From Lachnospiraceae bacterium (lineage in GTDB: Bacteria > Bacillota > Clostridia > Lachnospirales > Lachnospiraceae), in assembly GCA_014804645.1 (NCBI GenBank), contig JAAUZI010000013.1:6612-70611 (forward strand): a stretch of DNA of 64,000 nt. Reading direction: 5' to 3'. This document shows positions 25,748 through 33,452 of this stretch, piece after piece (position 1 is the stretch's first letter; each line of letters opens with the position of its first letter). The translations under genes were made by a program, and so were the position numbers. The notes beneath the pieces were generated by a model that was not told the origin of the DNA, did not search any database, and saw nothing but the letters and a program-made list of their open reading frames with translations.

Positions 25748-25776
25748 TTGACAAAGCCACAAGTCAATGCTATGAT
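25748..25776 (+). promoter_or_regulatory. Promoter of the dapA riboswitch
   Basis: TTGACA (25748-25753), 17-base spacer, TATGAT (25771-25776) with a TG extension at 25768-25769. Confidence 0.82.
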
Positions 25777-25784
25777 ATTGAAAA

Positions 25785-25956
25785 TAAGATAGAGGTTGCG
25801 TATTTTATGAGTACTCCTTCGGATGTGACAGCCACAGGGGAAAGGGGAGGAAAGGAATATACGCCGAAAGAGCCGGTGTGCTGTAAACTGGAGTCTTGGG
25901 CATGCAGTTAATAGCTGTATGACTGTCATCTGTGTAACTGGATGGGGCGCTATCGT
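25785..25956 (+). promoter_or_regulatory. Lysine riboswitch (L-box)
   Basis: The conserved L-box blocks occur in order: GATAGAGGTTGCG at the start, ATGAGTA at about 25806, AGGGGAAAGGGGAGG, ATACGCCGAAAGAG at 25859, CTGGAGTCTTGGGCATG, then GACTGTCATCTGTGT and TGGATGGGGCGCTATC at the end. GATAG (25788-25792) pairs with CTATC (25950-25954) to close P1. It lies directly upstream of dapA-dapB and should turn them off when lysine is plentiful. Confidence 0.93.
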
Positions 25957-25988
25957 ATAATATCAGGAAGAGGATTCGTGATATGATT

Positions 25989-26016
25989 CGTCGGCGCATG
26001 GTTGTCGGCGTTTTTT
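25989..26016 (+). terminator. Expression-platform terminator of the lysine riboswitch
   Basis: CGTCGGC (25989-25995) pairs with GTCGGCG (26004-26010) through two G-U pairs, followed by T6 (26011-26016). It lies between the aptamer and dapA, as expected of transcriptional control. Confidence 0.65.
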
Positions 26017-26096
26017 CTGTTTTGCGGACAACGGGCCGGGAGAAGTGTCCGGGCATGCAAGGAGTGCTGTTTTGGCAGCGGAATGGAGGAGAAAGT

Positions 26097-26984
26097 ATGG
26101 CGATTTTTACAGGGTCAGGAGTGGCGATAGTCACGCCGATGCACGAGGACGGGAGTGTGAACTATGAGAAGTTCACAGAGTTGGTGGAGTTTCAGATAGA
26201 GGGCGGCACGGATGCCATTATCGTCTGCGGCACCACCGGGGAGGCGTCCACCATGAGCCATGAGGAGCATTTGGATGTGATACGCCACTGCGTGGAGGTG
26301 GTAAAGGGCAGAGTTCCCGTGATTGCAGGGACCGGCTCCAACTGTACGGAGACGGCGGTGTATCTGTCCCAGGAGGCGGAAAAGTATGGCGCAGACGGTC
26401 TGCTGCTGGTGTCTCCCTACTATAATAAAGCCACCCAGAACGGCCTGTACACGCACTTTAAAAAGGTGGCGGATTCGGTGAAAGTGCCCATTCTGCTGTA
26501 CAATGTGCCCAGCCGTACCGGCTGCAACATTCTGCCTCCGACCATTGTGCGTCTGTGCCGGGACTGCAAGAACATTGTGGGTGTGAAGGAGGCCAGCGGC
26601 AATATCTCCCAGATCGCTCAGTTGGCGGCGTTGGCCAAGGGCAGCGTGGACATATACTCAGGCAATGACGACCAGATCGTGCCTATACTGTCCCTTGGCG
26701 GCAAGGGCGTGATCTCCGTGCTTGCAAATGTGGCGCCGCGCCAGACCCATGAGATCTGCGCTAAGTTTTTTGCCGGGGACCTGGCGGGGAGTTGTCAGAT
26801 GCAGCTGGAGGCCATGGACCTGTATGGCGCGTTGTTCTGCGAGGTGAATCCTATACCGGTAAAAAAGGCGCTGAACCTGATGGGCAAGGGAGCCGGAGCT
26901 TTGCGTCTTCCCCTGACGGAAATGGAGGAGGCCAATGCGGCCAGGCTGGAGAAAGCCATGCGGGAGTATGGTATATTGGCGTAG
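26097..26984 (+). CDS. dapA: 4-hydroxy-tetrahydrodipicolinate synthase
   Basis: A 295-aa DapA, first committed enzyme of the lysine/diaminopimelate branch, condensing pyruvate with aspartate semialdehyde. The TIM-barrel motifs are intact: GTTGEASTMSHEEH, SPYYNKATQNG, the Tyr in LLYNVPSRTG and the Schiff-base Lys in VGVKEASG. ATG 26097 has GGAGGAG 6 bases upstream; a longer frame begins inside the riboswitch terminator and is not credible. dapB follows 16 bases later. Expression is controlled by the lysine riboswitch. Confidence 0.97.
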   Translation: MAIFTGSGVAIVTPMHEDGSVNYEKFTELVEFQIEGGTDAIIVCGTTGEASTMSHEEHLDVIRHCVEVVKGRVPVIAGTGSNCTETAVYLSQEAEKYGADGLLLVSPYYNKATQNGLYTHFKKVADSVKVPILLYNVPSRTGCNILPPTIVRLCRDCKNIVGVKEASGNISQIAQLAALAKGSVDIYSGNDDQIVPILSLGGKGVISVLANVAPRQTHEICAKFFAGDLAGSCQMQLEAMDLYGALFCEVNPIPVKKALNLMGKGAGALRLPLTEMEEANAARLEKAMREYGILA

Positions 26985-27000
26985 AGGGAGATTAACAAAT

Positions 27001-27765
27001 ATGATTCGTTTGATTATGCACGGTTGTAACGGAAAGATGGGTCAGGTAATCAGCAATATAGTGGCACAGGACCCGGAGGCGGAGCTGGTGGCAGGGATTG
27101 ACAAACAGGATGACGGACACAATCCCTATCCGGTGTTTACGGATATCAGCGAGTGCGATGTGGAGGCGGATGCGCTGATTGATTTCTCGGCAGCCTCGGC
27201 GGTGGATAAACTGCTGGATTACTGTGTGGCTCACAGGCTCCCCTGTGTGCTCTGCACCACAGGCTTAAGTCCGCAGCAGCTGGTCAGAGTGGAGGAGGCG
27301 TCCAGGGAGGTGGCGATTCTGAAATCGGCCAATATGTCGCTGGGTATCAATCTGCTGCTGAAACTGCTGAGAGAGGCGGCAGGGGTACTTGCTCCTGCGG
27401 GATACGATATTGAAATTGTGGAAAAACATCACAATCTGAAGGTGGATGCACCCAGCGGCACGGCGCTGGCACTGGCGGATTCCATCAACGAGGAATGCGG
27501 CAATGTCTATGAGTATGTCTATGACAGGAGCCAGAGAAGAGAGAGACGTGACAAGAAGGAGATAGGTATCAGCGCCGTCAGGGGCGGAACCATTGTGGGC
27601 GACCACGACGTTATTTTTGCCGGGGAGGACGAGGTGATTACTTTCTCCCACAGCGCCTACTCCAAGGCAGTGTTTGCCAAGGGAGCGGTGCAGGCCGGAA
27701 AATTCCTGGCGGGAAAGCCAGCAGGCATGTACAATATGAGCCATGTCATCGATGCGCAGATATAG
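27001..27765 (+). CDS. dapB: 4-hydroxy-tetrahydrodipicolinate reductase
   Basis: A 254-aa DapB, the NAD(P)H-dependent reductase acting directly after DapA. The N-terminal nucleotide-binding motif HGCNGKMGQ is at about 7-15. The catalytic and substrate segment EIVEKHHNLKVDAPSGTA and the later FAGEDEVITFSHSAYSK are both typical. Second gene of the riboswitch-controlled operon, with a terminator 42 bases after its stop. Confidence 0.97.
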   Translation: MIRLIMHGCNGKMGQVISNIVAQDPEAELVAGIDKQDDGHNPYPVFTDISECDVEADALIDFSAASAVDKLLDYCVAHRLPCVLCTTGLSPQQLVRVEEASREVAILKSANMSLGINLLLKLLREAAGVLAPAGYDIEIVEKHHNLKVDAPSGTALALADSINEECGNVYEYVYDRSQRRERRDKKEIGISAVRGGTIVGDHDVIFAGEDEVITFSHSAYSKAVFAKGAVQAGKFLAGKPAGMYNMSHVIDAQI

Positions 27766-27807
27766 TGTGCTGTTAGTTCAAAGATGAACGTGTCAGTACA
27801 CTAGTGC

Positions 27808-27844
27808 AAAAGGGCCACAGGAGAAAAATACCTGTGGCCTTTTG
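27808..27844 (+). terminator. dapAB terminator
   Basis: GGCCACAGG (27813-27821) with CCTGTGGCC (27831-27839), extended by A-T pairs. It reads symmetrically and may also serve the convergent lipoprotein gene. Confidence 0.82.
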
Positions 27845-27860
27845 TAAAATGGGCTGTAAA

Positions 27861-28487
27861 TTAACGGGTGGTTTTGCCCGTGCCTGTACCGGCGGCTGTA
27901 CCTGTACCAGTGGTTGTGCCCGTTCCGGTAGTGGAACCGTTGCCGGTATTGTCGGTATTACCATTGCCAAGGGCAGGGTCCGAGGTATCTCCGGTGTTGT
28001 TCCCGGTCATATCGTCTATAAGGTCAGATACTCCTTCGGTCACGTCCCCGACGATGCCGCCCACAACGTTATCCGCATCATTGGCCGCATCGCCTATAAC
28101 ACTGCCCGCATCGCTCCTATCATCCTCTATTACACCGTCGTTATTGTCCACGCCAGAGCCAACTGTGGAATTGTCCGCGGCATTGCTGCCCATGTTGTTA
28201 TTGTCGGTGCTGTTATTGCCAGCGTTGGTGTTGCCGATCCCATTATTATCGGTATTAGTATTGCCAGTGTTGGTGCTGCCGTTGTTGTTTCCGGCGATGC
28301 CGCTGCCGGAATTGTTGCCAGTGTTGTTACCGGCAAGGCCGCCGGAATTGTTTTCGGCGGTTGTATTGTTGGCCATATCACTGGAATTGTTACCGCTATT
28401 TTGGTTGTTGGAGCATGCCGTGGCCATACACATGCAGCCCATCAGCAGACCCATTACTATTAATTTTTTAGCTCGTTCTTTCATCAT
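27861..28487 (-). CDS. Low-complexity Asn/Gly/Thr-rich lipoprotein
   Basis: A 208-aa lipoprotein. A signal peptide ends in ATAC (Cys about 25). About 90 residues of imperfect N/G/S/T repeats (NNTGNNSG, NTGNTNTDNNGIGN) follow. A central segment, VVGGIVGDVTEGVSDLIDDMTG, is helical and recalls YhcN/YlaJ-type lipoproteins in Clostridia. The C-terminus consists of TTGTG repeats. AAGGAGG precedes the start. It is probably a surface spacer or wall-associated protein; no catalytic motif is seen. Confidence 0.7.
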   Translation of the reverse strand: MMKERAKKLIVMGLLMGCMCMATACSNNQNSGNNSSDMANNTTAENNSGGLAGNNTGNNSGSGIAGNNNGSTNTGNTNTDNNGIGNTNAGNNSTDNNNMGSNAADNSTVGSGVDNNDGVIEDDRSDAGSVIGDAANDADNVVGGIVGDVTEGVSDLIDDMTGNNTGDTSDPALGNGNTDNTGNGSTTGTGTTTGTGTAAGTGTGKTTR

Positions 28488-28653
28488 AACTCCTCCTTAT
28501 TTAAGCCCTGTATCTGCTCTATTACAGCATACGGAATGATTATTTTTGGCTCTGCACATATTATGTGTATCTGGACAATAAATATACAGAGCCGAAAATA
28601 GTACAAAGGAGCGAAAAAAGAAAGAATTGAGGCATACAAAAAGGAGGAAAATT

Positions 28654-29436
28654 TTGGAATTTCGACCTTGTATTGATATTCATAACGGAAAGGTCAAACA
28701 GATCGTGGGCGGCAGCCTGAGAGATCAGGGAGACCAGGCTATGGAAAATTTTGTATCAGAGCAGGATGCGGCCTTCTATGCCGGGCTTTACAGGAAGGCG
28801 GGCATACGGGGCGGGCATATTATTTTGCTGAACGGGGCAGACAGCGAGTACTATGAGGCTACCCGGCAGCAGGCCTTGGCGGCGCTGAGGGCTTATCCGG
28901 GCGGACTGCAGGTGGGAGGCGGCATTCATGGAGGAAACGCCGGGGAATATCTGGAGGCCGGCGCTTCTCAGGTAATAGTGACCTCCTATGTGTTTCATGA
29001 CGGCAGAGTGGACTATGAGCGCCTGGAGGAGCTGAAAAGCCTTGTGGGAAGGGAAAGACTGGTGTTGGATTTGAGCTGCCGAAAGCTGGAAGGGCAATAT
29101 CGGATCGTGACCGACAGGTGGCAGAAGGCCACGCAGGAGGTGTTGACGGAGCAGCTGCTGGAGAGACTGGCGGATTACTGCTGTGAGTTTCTGGTTCATG
29201 CGGTGGACGTGGAGGGGAAATCCGGCGGCATCGAGCAGGAATTGGCGGCCTTGCTGGGGAGCTGGGGAAAACAGCCGATCACTTATGCGGGGGGCGTACA
29301 TAGCTATGAGGATCTTTGGCTCTTGAAAAGGCTGGGACAGGACCGGCTGCATGTGACTATCGGCAGCGCTCTGGACCTGTTTGGGGGTGAGCTGAGCTGG
29401 GAGAGGGTGCTGGAGATATGCAAAGAAAAAGGCTGA
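28654..29436 (+). CDS. hisA: HisA-type isomerase of the eukaryotic (HIS6) lineage
   Basis: A 260-aa ProFAR isomerase of histidine biosynthesis (TIM barrel). The start FRPCIDIHNGKVKQIVGGSL has the catalytic Asp of the first strand. QVGGGIHGGNAGEYLEAGAS and ITYAGGVHSYEDL are the two phosphate-binding half-barrel motifs. The FRPCIDxHxGKVKQIVGG start is that of plant, fungal and some clostridial enzymes, not of standard bacterial HisA. The start is TTG 28654, which has AAGGAGG 6 bases upstream and no ATG alternative. No other his gene is in the window. Confidence 0.88.
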   Translation: MEFRPCIDIHNGKVKQIVGGSLRDQGDQAMENFVSEQDAAFYAGLYRKAGIRGGHIILLNGADSEYYEATRQQALAALRAYPGGLQVGGGIHGGNAGEYLEAGASQVIVTSYVFHDGRVDYERLEELKSLVGRERLVLDLSCRKLEGQYRIVTDRWQKATQEVLTEQLLERLADYCCEFLVHAVDVEGKSGGIEQELAALLGSWGKQPITYAGGVHSYEDLWLLKRLGQDRLHVTIGSALDLFGGELSWERVLEICKEKG

Positions 29437-29451
29437 CAGATTCTGTCAGCC
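29431..29451 (+). terminator. hisA terminator
   Basis: GGCTGACA (29431-29438) with TGTCAGCC (29444-29451). The stem includes the stop codon of hisA. A weak T/C-rich tail follows. Confidence 0.6.
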
Positions 29452-29555
29452 TTCTCTCTAATCCCATAAAACGATATTGCTATTCATTAAACAATTATTC
29501 ATTATATTAAGAACAGGTACATCGTGTTACTGATTATAGATGTTATAAGTGTCTC

Positions 29556-29756
29556 TTATAACTTTGTTACGTTTACAGCCTGGGGTCCCTTCTCGCCGTT
29601 TACAACCTCGAACTCTACAGCCTGGCCCTCTTCGAGAGACTTGAAACCTTCCATGTTCAATCCAGAGTAGTGTACGAATACATCGTTGCCGGACTCATCA
29701 GAGATGAAACCATAGCCCTTTTGGTTGTTAAACCACTTTACTGTACCTTTGTTCAT
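29556..29756 (-). CDS. Cold-shock protein (CspA family)
   Basis: A 66-aa single cold-shock domain RNA/ssDNA chaperone. RNP1 is KGYGFIS and RNP2 is VFVHYS, and the start [12 protein letters not shown] is canonical. ATG 29756 has GGAGG 8 bases upstream; an upstream extension has no ribosome site. The long AT-rich region before it (29757-29900) could be the structured 5' leader usual for csp genes. Confidence 0.95.
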   Translation of the reverse strand: MNKGTVKWFNNQKGYGFISDESGNDVFVHYSGLNMEGFKSLEEGQAVEFEVVNGEKGPQAVNVTKL

Positions 29757-29924
29757 TGTAGATACCTCCAAAAAAATGTATGTTGCACAATTACAACGAT
29801 TAAAGGATAACACAAGAAATAAAAAATGTAAATACTTTTTATGAGATTTTTACAGAAAATCTTTTGTTTTTACAGGGTTAGAGGCAAAAAAATGTGTCAA
29901 ATATTACAAAATTATTAATTTTTA

Positions 29925-29953
29925 TTGAGGAAATGAAGTATCTGTGGTAAAAT
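29925..29953 (+). promoter_or_regulatory. Promoter of the M23/bactofilin pair
   Basis: TTGAGG, 17-base spacer, TAAAAT (29948-29953) with a TG extension. About 35 bases before the ATG at 29986. Confidence 0.65.
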
Positions 29954-29985
29954 AGGTCTTGTTCAATTGGAGGTGACGAACTTAG

Positions 29986-30732
29986 ATGAGAACCAAAAAG
30001 CATAAACGGAAGACAAACCATGTGGTGATTGTGACCTCTGATGCGGTGGACGGGCGAGCGCGGCACCTGCGCTTGAAACATTGGGTGTTACAGTTCCTGG
30101 TGGTGGTATCCTGTGTTGCTATCGGTTTTGTTGCGGGCCTTGTTATGTATGTGGGACAGTGCCGATCCCAGATATGGGGGAATGCCAGCCGCAGGATCGA
30201 AGAGGTCCGGGCAGAGAACGAGGAACTGCAAGAGGCGTTGTCTGCGGCCGAGTCGGAGAAACTGGACATGCAGAGCGAGATTATTGCGCTCGGCAGCAAG
30301 ATAGATTTGTTGAGCGACACGGTAAACCAGAAGACAGAGGAAGTGAATGCGCTGAAGGAGACAATAGAGCAGCAGAGTATTCCGAGTTATTTTCCGCTGA
30401 CTGGTTCTGCGTCTATTGTGGAGATTACAGATGAAGAACCCACATGTATTTTAAATGGCACAGAAGGGACCGCCGTGGTGGCTACTGCCACCGGAGTCGT
30501 GACAGAGGTGGGGGAGGACACAGAGTACGGAAACCGGGTGGTGGTGGATCATGGCAATGGCTATGTGACCATTTACCGCAACAAGGGGGATTGCATGGTA
30601 AAGGTAGGTGACACTGTGGTTCCCAAGAGCGCGCTTTTTTATATCAGCAGCGGTAACACCAGACTGGGATACCAGATTCAGCAGGAGGGGGAATATATCA
30701 ATCCTGTGCAGATGATGGATATTAGCGGATAA
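29986..30732 (+). CDS. Membrane-anchored M23 (LytM-like) domain protein, catalytic residues lost
   Basis: A 248-aa protein: a basic cytoplasmic start, one membrane helix (about 33-53), a coiled coil (about 63-125) and a C-terminal LytM fold (about 145-245). The fold is clear from VATATGVVTEVGEDTEYGNRV, VVDHGNGYVTIY and VKVGDTVVPKSALFYI. However, the H and D ligands at its start, the AH of TxYAHL (here TIYRNK) and the HxH (here YQIQ) are all absent, so no zinc peptidase activity is expected. It lies next to a bactofilin gene, a known pairing with M23 proteins, and probably works as a scaffold or regulator of wall hydrolysis. Confidence 0.82.
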   Translation: MRTKKHKRKTNHVVIVTSDAVDGRARHLRLKHWVLQFLVVVSCVAIGFVAGLVMYVGQCRSQIWGNASRRIEEVRAENEELQEALSAAESEKLDMQSEIIALGSKIDLLSDTVNQKTEEVNALKETIEQQSIPSYFPLTGSASIVEITDEEPTCILNGTEGTAVVATATGVVTEVGEDTEYGNRVVVDHGNGYVTIYRNKGDCMVKVGDTVVPKSALFYISSGNTRLGYQIQQEGEYINPVQMMDISG

Positions 30733-30846
30733 AAAGGAGTGCGGGAAACTGCAAAACAGAGAATCCGGCGATTCTCAAAAACAGCAGGAGTCGGCTATGG
30801 TACTGGTAAGGCTTTTGCGGAACTAAAAATAGGAGGATAGTATAGT

Positions 30847-31359
30847 ATGGCAGGAAAAAAAGGAGAAACAGTGATAACAACGATTCTGGGCAAGGGATGT
30901 GTAGTCAACGGAGACTTTATTGTAAACCAGAGCGCCCGGATAGACGGTGAGGTTCAGGGGGATGTATATGTGACAGGAACCCTGGTCATGGGTGCCGGCG
31001 CCCGGATAGACGGCAACATCGAGGCCGGTGAGGCGATCCTCGGCGGAGATGTAGTGGGCAACATACAGGCTCCGGGTAAGGTGGAGTTGACGGTTACGGC
31101 CAAGGTGATCGGTGACATTACCACCAACGTGATTGTGATTGACGAGAACGCTATATTCCAGGGCAGATGTAATATGAACCAGGATGCGCCTCGCAGGAAG
31201 AATCCCGCCGCTAAGAAAGCCATTAAGGAGGGAAGACGCTCCGCCAAGGCAGCGTTGCAGGAGGCACTTCGTGAGGTGCAGGAGGAGAGCCAGGCCTGGC
31301 AGGAAGAAAGCGGACAGACAGCAGAAGACAATCTTGGCGGCAACGAGACAGATTTGTAA
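30847..31359 (+). CDS. Bactofilin (polymer-forming cytoskeletal protein)
   Basis: A 170-aa bactofilin. The central beta-helix repeats are obvious (VVNGDFIVNQSARIDGEVQG, GDVYVTGTLVMGAGARIDGN, GGDVVGNIQAPGKVEL) at about 18-110. The C-terminal tail is charged and helical. Bactofilins self-assemble into filaments without nucleotide, often at the membrane, and recruit wall enzymes. GGAGG precedes the ATG. It lies 114 bases after the M23-like gene and is probably co-expressed with it. Confidence 0.92.
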   Translation: MAGKKGETVITTILGKGCVVNGDFIVNQSARIDGEVQGDVYVTGTLVMGAGARIDGNIEAGEAILGGDVVGNIQAPGKVELTVTAKVIGDITTNVIVIDENAIFQGRCNMNQDAPRRKNPAAKKAIKEGRRSAKAALQEALREVQEESQAWQEESGQTAEDNLGGNETDL

Positions 31360-31365
31360 GTAGAA

Positions 31366-31455
31366 GTATGAAACTTCGTTTCATATACGTATTTGTGCAG
31401 TATCACAAGCGCAGCAGTAGTTGGCTTTGCCAACTACAGATATGCATGTAGAGGT
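31366..31455 (+). repeat. GATATGC-type hairpin element, copy B
   Basis: An upstream hairpin TATGAAAC-TTC-GTTTCATA (31367-31385). Then GCAGTATC (31395-31402) closes with GATATGC (31439-31445) around an apical arm GTAGTTGGC-TTT-GCCAACTAC (about 31417-31437). Its loop is the reverse complement of copy A's loop. ATGTAGAGGT follows. Unlike the other copies it precedes a terminator rather than a gene. Confidence 0.68.
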
Positions 31456-31463
31456 AAACATGA

Positions 31464-31499
31464 AAAAAGGGCGGACGCGCAAAGCTGTCTGCCCTTTTT
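31464..31499. terminator. Bidirectional terminator after bactofilin
   Basis: A 13-bp stem, 31464-31476 with 31487-31499, flanked by A5 and T5 tracts, so it works on both strands between the convergent bactofilin and TrpR-like genes. Confidence 0.85.
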
Positions 31500-31505
31500 C
31501 AATGA

Positions 31506-31805
31506 TTATTCGTCCTTGGGAGGATTCATTCGCTTAAATACCATGTCGTAGCCATCGTTGCCATAGTTCAGGGAGCGGTTTACCCGGCTGATGGTGGCGG
31601 TGGAAGCGCCCGTCTTTTCAGCAATCTCCAGATAGGTCTTGTGGTCGTCCAGCATGGAGGCGACCTCAAACCGCTGCGACAGAGATAAAAGTTCGTTTAC
31701 AGTGCAAAGATCTTCAAAAAAAAGGTAACATTCTTCCTTGCTCTGCAGACAGAGAACTGCGTCAAACAGTCTGTCCACGGCCTCCGTTTTAATCTTTTTG
31801 TTCAT
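31506..31805 (-). CDS. YerC/YecD-type TrpR-like repressor
   Basis: A 99-aa DNA-binding protein of the TrpR/YerC family. The helix-turn-helix is YLEIAEKTGASTATISRVNR, preceded by LLSLSQRFEVASML, both diagnostic. ATG 31805 is chosen; an alternative at 31817 adds four residues. These proteins repress targets in Firmicutes in response to an unresolved ligand. It faces away from the DUF1836 gene. Confidence 0.88.
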   Translation of the reverse strand: MNKKIKTEAVDRLFDAVLCLQSKEECYLFFEDLCTVNELLSLSQRFEVASMLDDHKTYLEIAEKTGASTATISRVNRSLNYGNDGYDMVFKRMNPPKDE

Positions 31806-31956
31806 TGTCATCCCCAAGCCTTTCTGTCTATGCTCCGCGTCTGCTCTGTCGCCATCCGCCTTGGCAGAGTGGGCGCAGGCTTACACAAGCTATTTTAACA
31901 TATTAAAGTTCTAAAGTAAATATCTGTGAAAAGATTTCTTTTTTGAATAAAAAAGG

Positions 31957-31985
31957 TTGTCATGTAGTTTTAGATACTATATAAT
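31957..31985 (+). promoter_or_regulatory. Promoter of the DUF1836-PHP operon
   Basis: TTGTCA (31957-31962), 17-base spacer, TATAAT (31980-31985), 45 bases before the ATG at 32031. The rest of 31818-31956 shows nothing recognisable. Confidence 0.75.
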
Positions 31986-32030
31986 GAAAAACAGTAATAA
32001 ATTTATTGCATGGTGGGGAAAGAGGTAGAG

Positions 32031-32666
32031 ATGACAATAAATACGGAGGATCTGTTGAACAGTATATTGGAGAGTCTGAGCAGGATTGAGTATATCCACC
32101 CCGAGGATATTCCTGATATTGATCTGTATATGGACCAGGTGACGACATTTATGGACGGCAGGCTGCGGACCACCACACGCAATCCTGACGATGACAAGGT
32201 GTTGACCAAGACCATGATTAACAACTATGCCAAGAATGATCTGCTGCCGCCGCCAATCCGGAAGAAGTATTCCAAGGAGCATGTGCTGGTGCTTATTTTT
32301 ATCTACTATTTCAAGGGCGTGATGTCCATAAACGACATTCAGATTCTGCTGAAACCCATTACGGACAAGTATTTCGGGGGACAAAAGGAATTTGACTTAG
32401 AGGCGGTGTACCGGGAGGTGTTCGGCATGGCAAAGGAGGAGGTAGAGCTGCTGAAAGAGGACGTGAGGCGCAATTATCTCAAGGCCCAGCAGACATTTCA
32501 GGACGCGCCCCAGGAGGACAGGGATTTTCTGCAGAAATTCTCCTTTATCTGTCTGCTCAGTTTTGATGTGTATATTAAGAAACTGATGATAGAAAAGATG
32601 GTAGACGATTTGGCGAGTCAGAAAATCACGCCGGACAAAAAGGAAAAGAGGGAGAAAAAAGAATGA
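32031..32666 (+). CDS. DUF1836 protein, predicted DNA-binding
   Basis: A 211-aa DUF1836-family protein, widespread in Firmicutes. An N-terminal MerR-like helix-turn-helix region is suggested by DDDKVLTKTMINNYAKNDLL and KKYSKEHVLVLIFIYYFKG, after which comes a helical domain and a very basic tail (KKEKREKKE). The function is unknown, probably transcriptional. ATG 32031 has GAGG upstream; a start at 32010 is possible. Its stop overlaps the next start (ATGA). Confidence 0.85.
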   Translation: MTINTEDLLNSILESLSRIEYIHPEDIPDIDLYMDQVTTFMDGRLRTTTRNPDDDKVLTKTMINNYAKNDLLPPPIRKKYSKEHVLVLIFIYYFKGVMSINDIQILLKPITDKYFGGQKEFDLEAVYREVFGMAKEEVELLKEDVRRNYLKAQQTFQDAPQEDRDFLQKFSFICLLSFDVYIKKLMIEKMVDDLASQKITPDKKEKREKKE

Positions 32667-33379
32667 CCTATGTGATGGATATGCACACCCATACCATAGC
32701 CAGCGGTCATGCGTACAGCACTCTGCAGGAAAATATTGCGGTGGCAAAGGAACGGGGGCTTAAGTTTCTGGGATTGAGCGAGCATGGACCTGCCGTGGCG
32801 GGTGGTCCCAGTACGCTGTATTTCCAGAATTACAAGATCATACCGAGGGAGTATGGAGACCTGCGGCTTTTCTGCGGGATAGAAGTTAATATCACGGACT
32901 ATGAGGGACATCTGGATCTGGATGACTTTACAATGTCCAGAATGGACTACTGTATCGCCAGCATGCACACGATGATTGTGACGCCGGGCTCCGCCAGGGA
33001 GAACACCCAGGCGGCGATACATGCCATGGAAAACCCGCTGGTAAAGATACTGGGGCATCCGGACGACTCCCGCTATCCCATGGATTATGAGGAGCTGGTC
33101 AGGGCGGCGGCACAGCTGCATGTGGCGCTGGAGGTGAACAATTCCTCTCTGCACCCGCTGTCCTCCAGACAGGGTGCCAGAGAGAATATCTGCACTATGT
33201 TGGAGGCGTGTATGCGCTACAGAGTCAGTGTGATTGTGGGCACGGACAGCCATATTTGCTCATCGGTGGGAGATTTTACTCAGGCGGACGCACTGCTCAG
33301 AGAGGTGGGTTTCCCAGAGGAATTGATTGTCAATACAGACCCCGGCAGAATCGGGGAAGTCGTGAATATATCACCGTGA
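32663..33379 (+). CDS. PHP-domain phosphatase (YcdX-like)
   Basis: A 238-aa PHP-fold metal-dependent phosphatase. All motif residues are present: DMHTHTIASGH (7-17), SEHGP, CGIEVNI, ASMHT, LGHPDDSR and GTDSH. YcdX-like enzymes hydrolyse small phosphate esters with three metals. It is translationally coupled to the DUF1836 gene. The last codons (NISP) lie in a 14-base tandem repeat, so repeat slippage would alter the C-terminus. Confidence 0.88.
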   Translation: MTYVMDMHTHTIASGHAYSTLQENIAVAKERGLKFLGLSEHGPAVAGGPSTLYFQNYKIIPREYGDLRLFCGIEVNITDYEGHLDLDDFTMSRMDYCIASMHTMIVTPGSARENTQAAIHAMENPLVKILGHPDDSRYPMDYEELVRAAAQLHVALEVNNSSLHPLSSRQGARENICTMLEACMRYRVSVIVGTDSHICSSVGDFTQADALLREVGFPEELIVNTDPGRIGEVVNISP

Positions 33380-33420
33380 ATATATCACCGTGAATATATC
33401 ACCGTAAATATTTTACCGCA
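33362..33420 (+). repeat. 14-base tandem repeat across the PHP gene stop
   Basis: CGTGAATATATCAC is repeated three times and followed by a diverged fourth unit (CGTAAATATTTTAC). The unit is nearly self-complementary (GTGA...TCAC). The first copy contains the end of the PHP gene and its stop codon. Confidence 0.85.
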
Positions 33421-33452
33421 AATAAATTATAGTAACGAGGGAAAGGAATTGT

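Noticed and set aside
27868..28539. 223-codon plus-strand frame opposite the low-complexity lipoprotein
   Set aside because: It is a Val/Pro/Leu-rich mirror of the repeat DNA; the minus strand has a signal peptide, a lipobox and AAGGAGG.
33362..33420. CRISPR array
   Set aside because: The units are 14 bases in direct tandem without spacers.
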